Positions 7,345 through 16,655 of a stretch of 64,000 nucleotides of DNA are shown here, piece by piece. Positions within the stretch are counted from its first letter, which is position 1, and each line of letters opens with the position of its first letter. The notes under the pieces were generated by a model that saw nothing but the letters and a program-made list of their open reading frames with translations, was not told the DNA's origin and did no database searches. Both the position numbers and the translations under genes were made by a program. The stretch is from the NCBI GenBank assembly GCA_045654885.1, contig JAZOOF010000051.1, positions 124,001 to 188,000 on the forward strand. Reading direction: 5' to 3'. Source of the stretch: HGM04593 sp045654885. Its GTDB lineage: Bacteria > Bacteroidota > Bacteroidia > Bacteroidales > Bacteroidaceae.

Positions 7345-9879
7345 TTACTTCTCTTTTTTCACCTTGCGGTAGATGCCGAAGCCTGCAAGTGCAAGAATGG
7401 CAATACCGATAAGAATTGACATATATGTAGACCAGTTATGGCTCTTTATCATAAGCTCGTCCACGCACTTGAACTCAATTGTGTGCTCGCCTGCAGGGAT
7501 GGGCAGTGCGCGCAGGACATAGTTGGCGCGTACGGGTGTCACCTCCTCGCCGTCGATGTATGCCTTCCAGGTCTTGTAATACACCTCGGAGAAGACTGCC
7601 AGTTTGGGTGCAGCGCTGTTGCTCCTGTATATGATATTGCCCGGGTTGCGGTATTCTGTCATTGTTATGATGCCAGGCGCGGCATTGTTGTATTGCTCGG
7701 GTGAGTCAATATTCTTCAGCCATGCCTTGTCAATGTATGCAGTCTCCTTGTCAACGTTCTCAATGGCTGCAATCTCCTCTTTTACATTCTCTACCCATGC
7801 GAGATTGTTTACCAGCCAGCAGTTGCCGAATGCTTCGTGGTTCTCCTCTACACCGTCGGGGGTAATGAAGAAACGGGTGTTGAGCATTGAAATGACGTTC
7901 ATGTTGAACTTGCTCAAGTATCTCTCTATGATATCCTGGTAACGTGCCAGTTTCGCCGGGCTGTAGCCGCCGATTGACTTGTGCTTGTAGGATGTGAATG
8001 CCTCGTTGAACGGGCCGTTGGGGTCTGTTAGGTTGAAAACACGGTAGTGTGGGTCGGCACCTGCCATTCTTCTTACCTCCTTGTCGGCTGCAGTCTCACG
8101 TATTGCTGTTGTCTCCTTCTTGGGCATGAACTTGTCGTTATTGACGAAACGTTTGCAAACGGGCCACATGTCAACAAGGAACAGCACTCCAAGCACGGCA
8201 ATGAAAAGTGTCTGCTTTAGGTTGTATCTTGTGTATGCCCACATAAGAGCAGCTGTTGCCGCAATGAATGCGAATGAGCGCCAAGCATCGCTCACGAGCA
8301 TGGCACGGCGCTGCTGTATCATGGCATCGAGCAGTTCGGGAATCTGTGCAAAGCGCGTGTCGGCAGTCGAGGTGAAATTGAAGAACGCATCAGGCACGAC
8401 AGCAAGGAGCAGTGTTATTCCGCCTGTTATGCCAAGCGCAATGTAGAGCGCCTTTGAAAGTTTTATATCGTTCTTTGCATCCTCAATAAAACGCTTTACG
8501 GCAAGTATTGCAAGTGCTGACATTGTTAGCGTTGTTATCACCAATGCCATGGATGGTGCGCGGAACTTGTTGTAGAGCGGCATATACTCGAAAAGGAAGT
8601 TGTTTATGCCCGGCATGTTGCTTCCCCACGCAAGTATCAGCGAGAAGAGGGTCGCGCCAAGCAGCCACCATTTATTGGCTCCGCGTACAATGATGAGGCC
8701 AAGCACAAAAAGGAAACATACGATGGCTCCGGCATATACGGGACCCGATGTTCCCGGCTGCTCTCCCCAATATGTGGGTGCATAGCGTACAAAGTTTGCC
8801 GCATCGGCATTGATTTCTCTCATTATCTCACGGTTGCCTGTTATGTAGCGCACAGCCTCTCTCTCGCTTGCGCCGGGGTTCTGTTCAAGCACCATGTCGG
8901 CATATCCGCGAATCATAATGTCGCGATAGGCCTTGTACAGTTCGCTGTCTGTACCTACATTTGATGCCGATGCCGAGCCATAAAGGTTTGGAACAAGCAG
9001 TGTAAGGCTCTCGGCCTTGCCATAGCTCCAGGCAAAAGCGTATTCAGTGTCCAGTCCTGTTGATTTTTCGCCATCCTTCACGTCGAGCTCTGAGCCACCG
9101 CGCATTGAAGATTTTGCATAGTCGCTTGTCGGCAACAGAATACCCACAGCCGGTGCTGCTGCCAGTATGGCAACGACAGCAAGCACTGCAGTTGCCTTGA
9201 AATAGTATTTTAGCCACTTTCCGCGCCAGGCGTATATGAAATAGACAATTGCCATTATAATAGCTGTGAGCAGCACGTAGTAGCTCACCTGTTGGTGGCT
9301 CCAGTATATGTTAAGTCCTGCAAAAACAAGCGTCACGAGTGCTCCAATAAGCAGTTTTCGCCTGTAGCACAGTATGATACCGCCAATGAGCGGTGCCATC
9401 GTTGCTATGACAAGGCTCTTGTTCATGTGTCCGGCATCGATTATGATGAAGTTGTACGAGCCCAGCGTGTAGGCTATTGAGCCGGCAATACTGAGCCATG
9501 GCCTGCACCCTAATGCAAGCAGCAGAATGTAGCAGCCAATGAAGGTGAGGAATATACAGCCTATATGCCTGTACGATGCACCGAAGATGTTGAGCGTCAC
9601 AACCTCGCCTATCGGCTTGAAAACGTTGTCGGGCTGTGGCGAGAAGGTATAGTTGCAGGGCATGCCCGAGAACATGGCATTGGACCAGTAGCTGTACTCT
9701 CCGCTCTCCTCGTGGTAGTCGCGTGCGTCCTTTCCCCAGCCCATTGAGCCGATGGCATCGTCCTGTTTGATGTCCTTGCCTTCGAGCACCGGGCTGAAGT
9801 AGACTAATGTCAGCAGAAGGAATGTCAGTACAGCAGCAACGTGCGGTACTATGTTCTTCCAATTGAAGTTCTTGTTCAT
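7345..9879 (-). CDS. YfhO-like multi-pass membrane protein
   Basis: An 844-residue integral membrane protein of the YfhO family (GT-C-like fold), thought to glycosylate lipid-linked or surface polymers. Many hydrophobic helices run from about residue 12 (HVAAVLTFLLLTLVYFSPV) to 560. An acidic first loop holds EGKDIKQDD. A long extracytoplasmic domain (about 590-810) comes before a last helix near the C-terminus (WSTYMSILIGIAILALAGFG). It sits between glycosyltransferase genes with gaps of 3-4 bp, so it belongs to the same polysaccharide operon. The substrate is unknown. Confidence 0.85.
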   Translation of the reverse strand: MNKNFNWKNIVPHVAAVLTFLLLTLVYFSPVLEGKDIKQDDAIGSMGWGKDARDYHEESGEYSYWSNAMFSGMPCNYTFSPQPDNVFKPIGEVVTLNIFGASYRHIGCIFLTFIGCYILLLALGCRPWLSIAGSIAYTLGSYNFIIIDAGHMNKSLVIATMAPLIGGIILCYRRKLLIGALVTLVFAGLNIYWSHQQVSYYVLLTAIIMAIVYFIYAWRGKWLKYYFKATAVLAVVAILAAAPAVGILLPTSDYAKSSMRGGSELDVKDGEKSTGLDTEYAFAWSYGKAESLTLLVPNLYGSASASNVGTDSELYKAYRDIMIRGYADMVLEQNPGASEREAVRYITGNREIMREINADAANFVRYAPTYWGEQPGTSGPVYAGAIVCFLFVLGLIIVRGANKWWLLGATLFSLILAWGSNMPGINNFLFEYMPLYNKFRAPSMALVITTLTMSALAILAVKRFIEDAKNDIKLSKALYIALGITGGITLLLAVVPDAFFNFTSTADTRFAQIPELLDAMIQQRRAMLVSDAWRSFAFIAATAALMWAYTRYNLKQTLFIAVLGVLFLVDMWPVCKRFVNNDKFMPKKETTAIRETAADKEVRRMAGADPHYRVFNLTDPNGPFNEAFTSYKHKSIGGYSPAKLARYQDIIERYLSKFNMNVISMLNTRFFITPDGVEENHEAFGNCWLVNNLAWVENVKEEIAAIENVDKETAYIDKAWLKNIDSPEQYNNAAPGIITMTEYRNPGNIIYRSNSAAPKLAVFSEVYYKTWKAYIDGEEVTPVRANYVLRALPIPAGEHTIEFKCVDELMIKSHNWSTYMSILIGIAILALAGFGIYRKVKKEK

Positions 9880-9883
9880 AATA

Positions 9884-11098
9884 TCATTTGTTTGTTATTT
9901 CCTTTATGTATCTGTACATGGTCTCACGGTAATTTTCGAGTGTATACCTCTCCTTTACAAGCCGGTGTGCATCCCATGCTTTTTTCTCTATAGTCTCAGT
10001 CGGTAATGCTGCAACGTCAAGCAGGGCTTTCCTGAAATTGTCGTAAGTAACTTCGTCGACCTCTACACCCACATTGGCAATGTCCAGTCCTGTACCCTTG
10101 CTGTATACCGGCAACAGGGCACCGTTGCCCAGTACGTTCAGCACCGATACAGCACCGCTCTCCGAGAGTGAGGGGTTGAGCAGTATGCCGCACTCTGCAA
10201 GCACTTTTGCGAACTCGTCCGACCTTATGTCTACAAATCCGTGCATAACAATGTTGCCTGCAGCCTTTAACTTTGGCATGTAAAACTTCCAGAACTCCTT
10301 TTCCTGTCGGCTGCCGCCGCAAATGTGCAGCGTGAACTGCGGGTGTTCCAAGGCAAAGTCTATGGCGATATCCAGTCCTTTGTGCATCATCCCCGAACTG
10401 CCGAACCACAGGATGTTGTTACGGCACTTTGAGAAATCTTTCTTTTCATCGGGGGTGCACACGTTAAAATAGAAAGCCGACAGTTGTCTTGTTTTCTCAA
10501 TCCGCTCTCCCTCGGATGTCATCTGCTCTATGAGGAATTTGTCGCCAAGTGATATGACCGCATCACTCAATTGCGACATGTAGTAGTTCATTCCGTTTCC
10601 AGGAACGTAGTGGTACGATGGCAGTAACCAACGGTTGTGTCTCTTAAAGAACTCCTTGTTGCGCTTGGCGGTTGTACGGAAATTGTAGAAGGTGTGTGCT
10701 CCTACCGAATAGAATATTCTTATGGGCGAAACATCCTTGTCGGCAGTGAATGATGCCGCGTATGATTGGCAGCTGATGCCGAAAACAACCCCGTAACGGC
10801 TGTAGTCGATACCGCTCTTGCCTCGCGAGGCGCAGTCTACGCTGTAGCCAAGGCGGTGCAGTGCTTCGGCGGCCGTGTAACACTCTGTGAAGTTTGAGTG
10901 GTGCTTGGGTAATTCCTTGCCGTTGAATGCTTCGGGCAGGTAACATACAAGTGCCCTTTCGCTGCGTCCTGTGCCGAACACATCCTTTACCAACATTTCA
11001 CTGTTGAACAGTTGCTGTATCATGCGGACCAATTTTTCACCCGCGCGGCGTTTTGCGATTGGCAACAGGCGTCCAAGTTCCGAGAATGAGAGTTTCAT
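9884..11098 (-). CDS. Glycosyltransferase, GT4-like (GT-B fold)
   Basis: A 404-residue GT-B type enzyme. The C-terminal donor-binding half is recognisable from NNILWFGSSGMMHKGLDIAI (about 228-247), LHICGGSRQEKEF and the region LNPSLSESGAVSVLNVLGNG, in which a serine-rich SESGA replaces the usual E-G-F-G. The N-terminal half is divergent. Operon position between a second GT4 and the YfhO-like gene supports a role in assembling a cell-surface glycan. The sugar specificity cannot be assigned. Confidence 0.78.
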   Translation of the reverse strand: MKLSFSELGRLLPIAKRRAGEKLVRMIQQLFNSEMLVKDVFGTGRSERALVCYLPEAFNGKELPKHHSNFTECYTAAEALHRLGYSVDCASRGKSGIDYSRYGVVFGISCQSYAASFTADKDVSPIRIFYSVGAHTFYNFRTTAKRNKEFFKRHNRWLLPSYHYVPGNGMNYYMSQLSDAVISLGDKFLIEQMTSEGERIEKTRQLSAFYFNVCTPDEKKDFSKCRNNILWFGSSGMMHKGLDIAIDFALEHPQFTLHICGGSRQEKEFWKFYMPKLKAAGNIVMHGFVDIRSDEFAKVLAECGILLNPSLSESGAVSVLNVLGNGALLPVYSKGTGLDIANVGVEVDEVTYDNFRKALLDVAALPTETIEKKAWDAHRLVKERYTLENYRETMYRYIKEITNK

Positions 11099-11106
11099 AG
11101 GCCAAA

Positions 11107-12195
11107 CTACAATTTGCGATAAACATTACAGGTCTGTTCCACCATGCGTTCAAGCGAATACTCTTTGCTGCGCGCTGCTCCTTTCTGTCGCAACTCATCA
11201 CGCAGGTTTGAACTTGCAAGCAGTTCTTTCATGGTGTCGTGCATTGATTGTGCATCGCCGGGGTTGAAGTATATTGCAGCATCGCCTGCAACCTCGGGGA
11301 AACAGCTCGCATTGCTCAGGCACACGGGGCAACCGCCATTGAACGCCTCCAGAATAGGAATGCCGAACCCTTCGTAGTGTGATGGGAATACAAAGCAGAG
11401 TGCATGGCGGTAGAGCGATGCCATCTGTGCATCGTTGGCCGATATATGTATCATGCGGTCTGTGATGTTCCACTCGGTAAACAGCTTCTGCTCAGCTGTT
11501 GTAAACGGAGAACCGGTACAGACAATTTTCAGTGTGGGGTTGCCATACAGGATTGGGAGTATTGCCGACAGCCATGGCATGAAGTTCTTGTATCCCTTGC
11601 GCTCGCCAACATACAGCACGTAGTTGTCGAAAAGCTGCGGTGCCACGTCACTTATGGGTCTGTAGCCATGGTACACCACGGTAATCTTTGACGGGTCTGT
11701 ACCCAGAAGCTCCACAATGTCACGTTTTGTGTTCTCGCTCACCGCAATTATGTGGTCGGCCTCGGCTATGAGGCGCTTCTTGTGCGCGATTGTGCGGTCA
11801 TATATGAGCACCTCCTGCGGGTAGCGCTCAAATGTCATGTCGTGTATTGTCAGCACCAACGGCTTCCGGCGCCTTTTAATGGTGTCTATGAAATATGGGT
11901 TGTAGTATGTGGGGTGGAATATGTCATATTCGCCGTGCTTTATGGCATGCCTTGACATACTGTCATTCGCAAGGGCATACAGGCGACGGCGCACACGGTA
12001 GTTGCCCGGGAAGGAGAAATTCTTGTATTTGTGCCCGTATGTTTGTGTGACATAGTGGTTCTCGCAGTATTTCATCGGCAGCTCGGAGACGAACTCATCG
12101 GCCGGGAGGTTGTATATGAGGTCGGCGAAATATCTTGTCACTCCTCCAAAACGCTGGAAGGTAAACATCTGGTTGTCATAGAGAATCTTCTTCAT
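11107..12195 (-). CDS. Glycosyltransferase family 4 (mannosyltransferase-like)
   Basis: This 362-residue GT-B enzyme resembles WbaZ/mannosyltransferase-type GT4 proteins. The N-terminus MKKILYDNQMFTFQRFGGV with GGVTRYF is typical. The C-terminal donor site EGFGIPILEAFNGGCPV (about 277-293) carries the E-x7-E signature. VVYHGYRP and LYVGERKGYKN mark the start of the second domain. It is 8 bp upstream of the next glycosyltransferase and 1 bp downstream of the flippase gene, so it is part of the same unit. Confidence 0.9.
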   Translation of the reverse strand: MKKILYDNQMFTFQRFGGVTRYFADLIYNLPADEFVSELPMKYCENHYVTQTYGHKYKNFSFPGNYRVRRRLYALANDSMSRHAIKHGEYDIFHPTYYNPYFIDTIKRRRKPLVLTIHDMTFERYPQEVLIYDRTIAHKKRLIAEADHIIAVSENTKRDIVELLGTDPSKITVVYHGYRPISDVAPQLFDNYVLYVGERKGYKNFMPWLSAILPILYGNPTLKIVCTGSPFTTAEQKLFTEWNITDRMIHISANDAQMASLYRHALCFVFPSHYEGFGIPILEAFNGGCPVCLSNASCFPEVAGDAAIYFNPGDAQSMHDTMKELLASSNLRDELRQKGAARSKEYSLERMVEQTCNVYRKL

Positions 12196-12196
12196 A

Positions 12197-13654
12197 TCAC
12201 AGATCTACTTTTCGTTTGAAAATGAATTTCGCTATCTCGCAAAGTTCCTTGCTGCCTGCAATCCATGCAATTGTAATGTACAGCAGTGCTGCAATGGCAA
12301 TTCTTGCTAACAGCAGTGTGTACATGTTGTCAATGGAGAGTGTGAGATGGTGAGTGGCTGCCATAACTGCTGTTGCCAGACATAGATACGGGAGTGTGTC
12401 TGTAAAGAACATCCTTAAACTCAGCTTTATCTCCTTTTTTGCAAAGTGGTGCCACACAAACAGCCACAGGGCATTGAATATGCAGTATGCAATAATCATG
12501 TTCCTTATGCCATAAGGGCGGAGCAGTAGCAGTAGAATAAGTGTCAGCACTCCCTGGACTATGGTGCACCACATGAAGATGGCTGCTTTTCCGCGGCTCA
12601 CAAGCAGGTTTGTGAACATGGACTGCAATGGCATGAAAGCTCCCCAGATGGCAAGCAGCTGCAGCATCCGTGCGCTCTCAATCCATTTCTCGGTTATAAC
12701 CACAACAATAAGCTCTTTTGATACCAGTGAGAGGCCAAGCATAAGCGGTGCTGCAACAAAGGCCGTGAAACGCAGCATCTTGCGGAAAACACGCAGCTGG
12801 CGCTCGTTGTCATCGCCAACCTTGGCAAGCACAGGCTGCGCAACGGCATTGACCATTCCGTTTACCACCTCGCCTCCCATGTTGAACCACTCGGCAGCTT
12901 TGACATAGTTGCCCACATCCTTGGGGTAGTATTTGCCGAGAATGAATGAGAATATGTTCCAGTTGAAGCGTTGGAACAGGTTGGTGATAAGCAATCGGTA
13001 ACTGAATGCAAACAGATATTTCAGTGGCGCAAAGTTTATCTTGAAACTCGGTCGCCATGGTGTAAAATACCAGCATACCACACACCTCACCAGTACATAC
13101 ATTATGCTTTGTGTGGCAATACCCCAGTATGAGTATCCGTTCAGGGCGAGGATAATACCTGTTATTCCCGATATTGTGATTGAGAGTATCAGGGATATTG
13201 ACTTCTGCTTCACCTTCAGCTCGCGGAACAGATAGGCCGATGGAGCAATGCTGAAACCGGCAACAACAAAACCAAGGAAGTTGTAGCGTGAGAGGGCTAC
13301 AAGCTCCGGCCGGTTGAAGAAATTGGCAATAAGCGGCGCACATGCATAGAGCACGGCATACATGAACAGCGAGATGAGGATATTGAACCAGAAAACAGCG
13401 TTGTAGTCATCATGTCCCACGGTTTTCCGGTTTGCTATGGCTACCACGAATCCGCTGTCCTGCAGAGAACCTGCTATTGCCGTGAAGATTGCAAGCATTC
13501 CGATTGGGCCATAGTCGTCGGGGCCAAGGAGGCGTGCAAGGTAAATGCCGAAGAAAAGGCTCAGCAATTGGCACACAGTATTGCTAACCCCGCCCCAGAG
13601 CATTCCCTTTGCGACGGTGTGTTTAAGACTATGTGCATTGCTTCCCTTTGTCAT
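12197..13654 (-). CDS. Wzx-type polysaccharide flippase (MATE/MOP superfamily)
   Basis: A 485-residue multi-pass membrane protein that likely flips lipid-linked oligosaccharide units across the inner membrane. About 12-14 hydrophobic helices are apparent. The N-terminal region GMLWGGVSNTVCQLLSLFFG and FLARLLGPDDYGPIGM-like motif ARLLGPDDYGPIGML are characteristic of the polysaccharide biosynthesis (MOP) family. It heads the glycan group, directly followed by two GT4 genes. A repeat element separates it from metG upstream, so it may either be read from metG or have its own start. Confidence 0.88.
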   Translation of the reverse strand: MTKGSNAHSLKHTVAKGMLWGGVSNTVCQLLSLFFGIYLARLLGPDDYGPIGMLAIFTAIAGSLQDSGFVVAIANRKTVGHDDYNAVFWFNILISLFMYAVLYACAPLIANFFNRPELVALSRYNFLGFVVAGFSIAPSAYLFRELKVKQKSISLILSITISGITGIILALNGYSYWGIATQSIMYVLVRCVVCWYFTPWRPSFKINFAPLKYLFAFSYRLLITNLFQRFNWNIFSFILGKYYPKDVGNYVKAAEWFNMGGEVVNGMVNAVAQPVLAKVGDDNERQLRVFRKMLRFTAFVAAPLMLGLSLVSKELIVVVITEKWIESARMLQLLAIWGAFMPLQSMFTNLLVSRGKAAIFMWCTIVQGVLTLILLLLLRPYGIRNMIIAYCIFNALWLFVWHHFAKKEIKLSLRMFFTDTLPYLCLATAVMAATHHLTLSIDNMYTLLLARIAIAALLYITIAWIAGSKELCEIAKFIFKRKVDL

Positions 13655-13673
13655 TTCTTTACATTCTTTGAAC

Positions 13674-13730
13674 TGTCATCCTGAACGCAGTGAAGGAACT
13701 TTATAGATTCTTCGCTTTGCTCAGGATGAG
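13674..13730. repeat. Interspersed inverted-repeat element, copy 2 (CHSERSEES type)
   Basis: This copy starts TGTCATCCTGAACGCAG and ends CTTTGCTCAGGATGAG, giving imperfect inverted arms that match the element at 1363-1421. It fills the gap between metG and the flippase gene on the minus strand. Confidence 0.75.
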
Positions 13731-13740
13731 AAATATGTTG

Positions 13741-15798
13741 TTACTTGATTTCGCTGCCCGGTTTTGTTGCGGGGGTGACGGTGAGCAACGAGAGCTTGCC
13801 TTCGTTGTCCTCGGCGCTCAGAATCATACCCTCGCTCACAATGCCGCGCATTGTACGTGGCGGCAGGTTGGCGATGAAGCAAACTTGCTTGCCCACAAGT
13901 TCCTCGGGGTTGAAGTGCTTTGCAATACCCGAGAGGATTGTGCGTGTCTCCAGGCCATCGTCAATCTTGAACTGCAGCAGTTTGTCGGCCTTTGGAACCT
14001 TTGTGCACTCAAGTACTGTACCCACACGCATGTCGAGCTTCATGAAATCGTCGAATGTGCACTCGGGGCGTATCGGGTTTGCCTTGTAGTTTGCTGCCTC
14101 GTTCTCTTTCTTTATGCGCTCAAGGCGGTCGAGCTGTGCCTGTATGGTCTCGTCCTCAATCTTCTCAAAGAGCAGGCCTACCTCGCCAAGCTCGTGACCC
14201 TCGCCAAGCAGTGTTGTGCTGCCAAGGCTTGTCCATTCGAAGTTCTCTATGTTGAGCATCTCGCGCAGTTTCTTGCTGCTGAATGGGAGGAACGGCTCAA
14301 AAACGATAGAGAGGTTTGCAACAAGCTGCAATGAGAGGTTCAGGATTGTTGCAACGCGGTCCATGTCTGTCTTGGCGAGTTTCCATGGTTCGGTCTCGGC
14401 AAGGTAGCGGTTACCGATGCGTGCAAGTTCCATGGCCTCCTTTTGTGCCTCGCGGAACTTGTACTGGTCGAGCAGGCTCTCTACACGCTCCTTGACATTT
14501 ACAAACTCGTCGATGATGGCCTTGTCATAGTCGGTGAGCTGGCCGCATGCAGGAACCTTGCCGTCGAAATATTTCTTTGTGAGAACGAGTGCGCGGTTCA
14601 CAAAGTTTCCGTACACTGCTACAAGCTCGTTGTTGTTGCGTGCCTGGAAATCTTTCCATGTGAAGTTGTTGTCCTTTGTCTCGGGCGCATTGGCTGTGAG
14701 CACGTAGCGCAGGACATCCTGCTTGCCTGGGAAGTCAACGAGATATTCGTTGAGCCATACCGCCCAGTTGCGCGATGTCGAAATCTTGTCGTCCTCAAGG
14801 TTCAGGAACTCGTTGCTCGGAACGTTGTCGGGCATCACATACTTGCCGTGAGCCTTCATCATTACAGGGAAGATAATACAGTGGAACACGATGTTGTCCT
14901 TGCCAATGAAGTGTACAAGGCGTGTATCCTCGCTCTGCCACCACTGCTCCCATGTGCCATGCTTTTCAGGATCCTTGTCGCACAGTTCCTTTGTGTTGCT
15001 GATGTATCCGATAGGTGCATCGAACCACACATAGAGCACCTTACCGTCCGCCCCCTCCACGGGTACGGGGATTCCCCAGTCAAGGTCGCGTGTCATGGCG
15101 CGTGGCTGCAAATCCATGTCGAGCCAGCTCTTGCACTGGCCGTATACATTGGGTCGCCACTCCTTGTGGTTCTCAAGAATCCACTCCTTCAGCCACTGCT
15201 GGTACTCGTTGAGCGGCAGGTACCAGTTCTTTGTCTCCTTGAGAATTGGTGTCTCGCCGGTCTCCTTTGAGCGGGGGTTGATGAGTTCTGTCGGCTCAAG
15301 CGCACGGCCGCAACCCTCCTCGCACTGGTTTCCATAGGCCTGCTTGTGGCAGTAGGGGCACTCGCCCACGACATCGCGGTCGGTAAGAAACTTCTCGTTC
15401 TTTACATCGTAGAACTGCTTTGATGTCTGCTCAACGAGCTTGCCGTCATCGTATAGCTTGCGGAAGAACTCCGATGCGAATTTGTGATGAGTCTCGGATG
15501 TTGTACGGCTGTACACGTCGAACGAAATGCCGAATCCCTCGAAACTCTCCTTGATGATGCCGTGGTAGCGGTCCACCACATCCTGTGGAGTGATGCCCTC
15601 TTTGCGTGCGCGCTGTGTAACGGGCACACCGTGTTCGTCGCTACCGCCGATGAAGAGTACATCCTCGCCCTTGAGGCGCAGATAACGCACGTAGATGTCG
15701 GCAGGTACATATACACCTGCAAGGTGACCGATGTGGACCGGGCCGTTCGCGTATGGCAAGGCCGATGTCACAAGTGTTCTTTTGAATCTCTTTTCCAT
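13741..15798 (-). CDS. metG: Methionine--tRNA ligase
   Basis: It charges tRNA-Met with methionine. The 685-residue protein is full length. The HIGH motif appears as GPVHIGHLAGVYVPADIY (about 20-37). A four-cysteine zinc knuckle has CPYCHKQAYGNQCEEGCG near 145-165. The KMSKS loop is the variant DDKISTSRNW near 340. The C-terminal EMAP/tRBD-like tRNA-binding domain starts at about 580 (FMKLDMRVGTVLECTKVPKA). It is divergent from the Crp-like regulator gene and upstream of the polysaccharide genes on the same strand. Confidence 0.97.
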   Translation of the reverse strand: MEKRFKRTLVTSALPYANGPVHIGHLAGVYVPADIYVRYLRLKGEDVLFIGGSDEHGVPVTQRARKEGITPQDVVDRYHGIIKESFEGFGISFDVYSRTTSETHHKFASEFFRKLYDDGKLVEQTSKQFYDVKNEKFLTDRDVVGECPYCHKQAYGNQCEEGCGRALEPTELINPRSKETGETPILKETKNWYLPLNEYQQWLKEWILENHKEWRPNVYGQCKSWLDMDLQPRAMTRDLDWGIPVPVEGADGKVLYVWFDAPIGYISNTKELCDKDPEKHGTWEQWWQSEDTRLVHFIGKDNIVFHCIIFPVMMKAHGKYVMPDNVPSNEFLNLEDDKISTSRNWAVWLNEYLVDFPGKQDVLRYVLTANAPETKDNNFTWKDFQARNNNELVAVYGNFVNRALVLTKKYFDGKVPACGQLTDYDKAIIDEFVNVKERVESLLDQYKFREAQKEAMELARIGNRYLAETEPWKLAKTDMDRVATILNLSLQLVANLSIVFEPFLPFSSKKLREMLNIENFEWTSLGSTTLLGEGHELGEVGLLFEKIEDETIQAQLDRLERIKKENEAANYKANPIRPECTFDDFMKLDMRVGTVLECTKVPKADKLLQFKIDDGLETRTILSGIAKHFNPEELVGKQVCFIANLPPRTMRGIVSEGMILSAEDNEGKLSLLTVTPATKPGSEIK

Positions 15799-16006
15799 GT
15801 CTTTTTATCTTTTTTAGTTTTGTTTTTGCTATTGTTGGAGACAGGTGTCTCGCGCTAAATGGCAAAATTAGTTATTTTATTTTAAAAAGCGGGTATGCGC
15901 GCGGGAAAAGTGTGCTATTATATTCGCTTTGGTACATAAACGAGGGCACGTTTTATTAGAGTAATGTGAAAAATGTGTTATCTTCGCCATAGTAAACATT
16001 ACGACA

Positions 16007-16570
16007 ATGAAGAATATAACAGCAAAAATTAAACATTTTCATCCGGTTTGCGATGAGGCTCTGCATGCGATGTTGGGTGAAATGACTGTTATGCATTGCC
16101 CTAAAAACACGACAATTGTGCATTCGGGCAGAATTGACCGTAATGTCTATTTTGTAGAGGACGGGGTTGCTCGTTCTGTTTTCCACAAGGATGGCGTGGA
16201 CACTACAACTTGGTTCAGTATGGAAGGTGACATAACATTCGGCATGCATTCTCTCTACTATAATACTCCTTCGCTTGAGAGTATCGAAACTGTAACGGAT
16301 TGTGTAATATATAAAATTCCAATTGATGTTTTGAATGCCCTGTATGAGAAATATATTGACATTGCCAATTGGGGGAGAATTGTTCATCAGGAGTGCAATA
16401 TGCTTTTGAGCCTTATATTTGTGGAGAGATTGCAGTTGTCGCCCCAAGAACGGTATGAAAGGTTTCTTGAGCGTTATCCGGGGTTGTTGAATAGAGTGAA
16501 ACTCAAATATATAGCTGAATTTTTGGGTGTGACCATATATACTTTGAGCAGAATTAGAAGCAAAAGATGA
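16007..16570 (+). CDS. Crp/Fnr-family transcriptional regulator
   Basis: This 187-residue regulator has an N-terminal cyclic-nucleotide-binding beta-roll (about 20-115; TTIVHSGRIDRNVYFVEDGV, VTDCVIYKIP) and a short C-terminal helix-turn-helix (LKYIAEFLGVTIYTLSRIRS). No cysteine cluster for an Fnr-like iron-sulfur centre is visible, and the cyclic-nucleotide pocket is not strongly conserved, so the ligand is unknown. A TATCTTCG box at 15979-15986 could be its promoter -7. Its regulon is not evident from the neighbours. Confidence 0.88.
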   Translation: MKNITAKIKHFHPVCDEALHAMLGEMTVMHCPKNTTIVHSGRIDRNVYFVEDGVARSVFHKDGVDTTTWFSMEGDITFGMHSLYYNTPSLESIETVTDCVIYKIPIDVLNALYEKYIDIANWGRIVHQECNMLLSLIFVERLQLSPQERYERFLERYPGLLNRVKLKYIAEFLGVTIYTLSRIRSKR

Positions 16571-16610
16571 TTTTTTGCTCCAAAGCAAATCTCTTAAAGT
16601 AAAGCTGTGC

Positions 16611-16618
16611 TATTTTTG
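16611..16618 (+). promoter_or_regulatory. Probable -7 box of the acyltransferase promoter
   Basis: TATTTTTG matches TAnnTTTG exactly, 38 bp before the acyltransferase start. Confidence 0.5.
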
Positions 16619-16655
16619 CACGAAATAAGTATTACGCACAAAAACAGAAAATAAA

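Noticed and set aside
13690..14334. 214-codon open frame antisense to metG
   Set aside because: Shadow of metG with cysteine-rich, non-protein-like composition.
15956..16588. 210-codon open frame antisense to the Crp-like regulator
   Set aside because: It lies entirely over a well-supported regulator gene on the other strand and has no family features.
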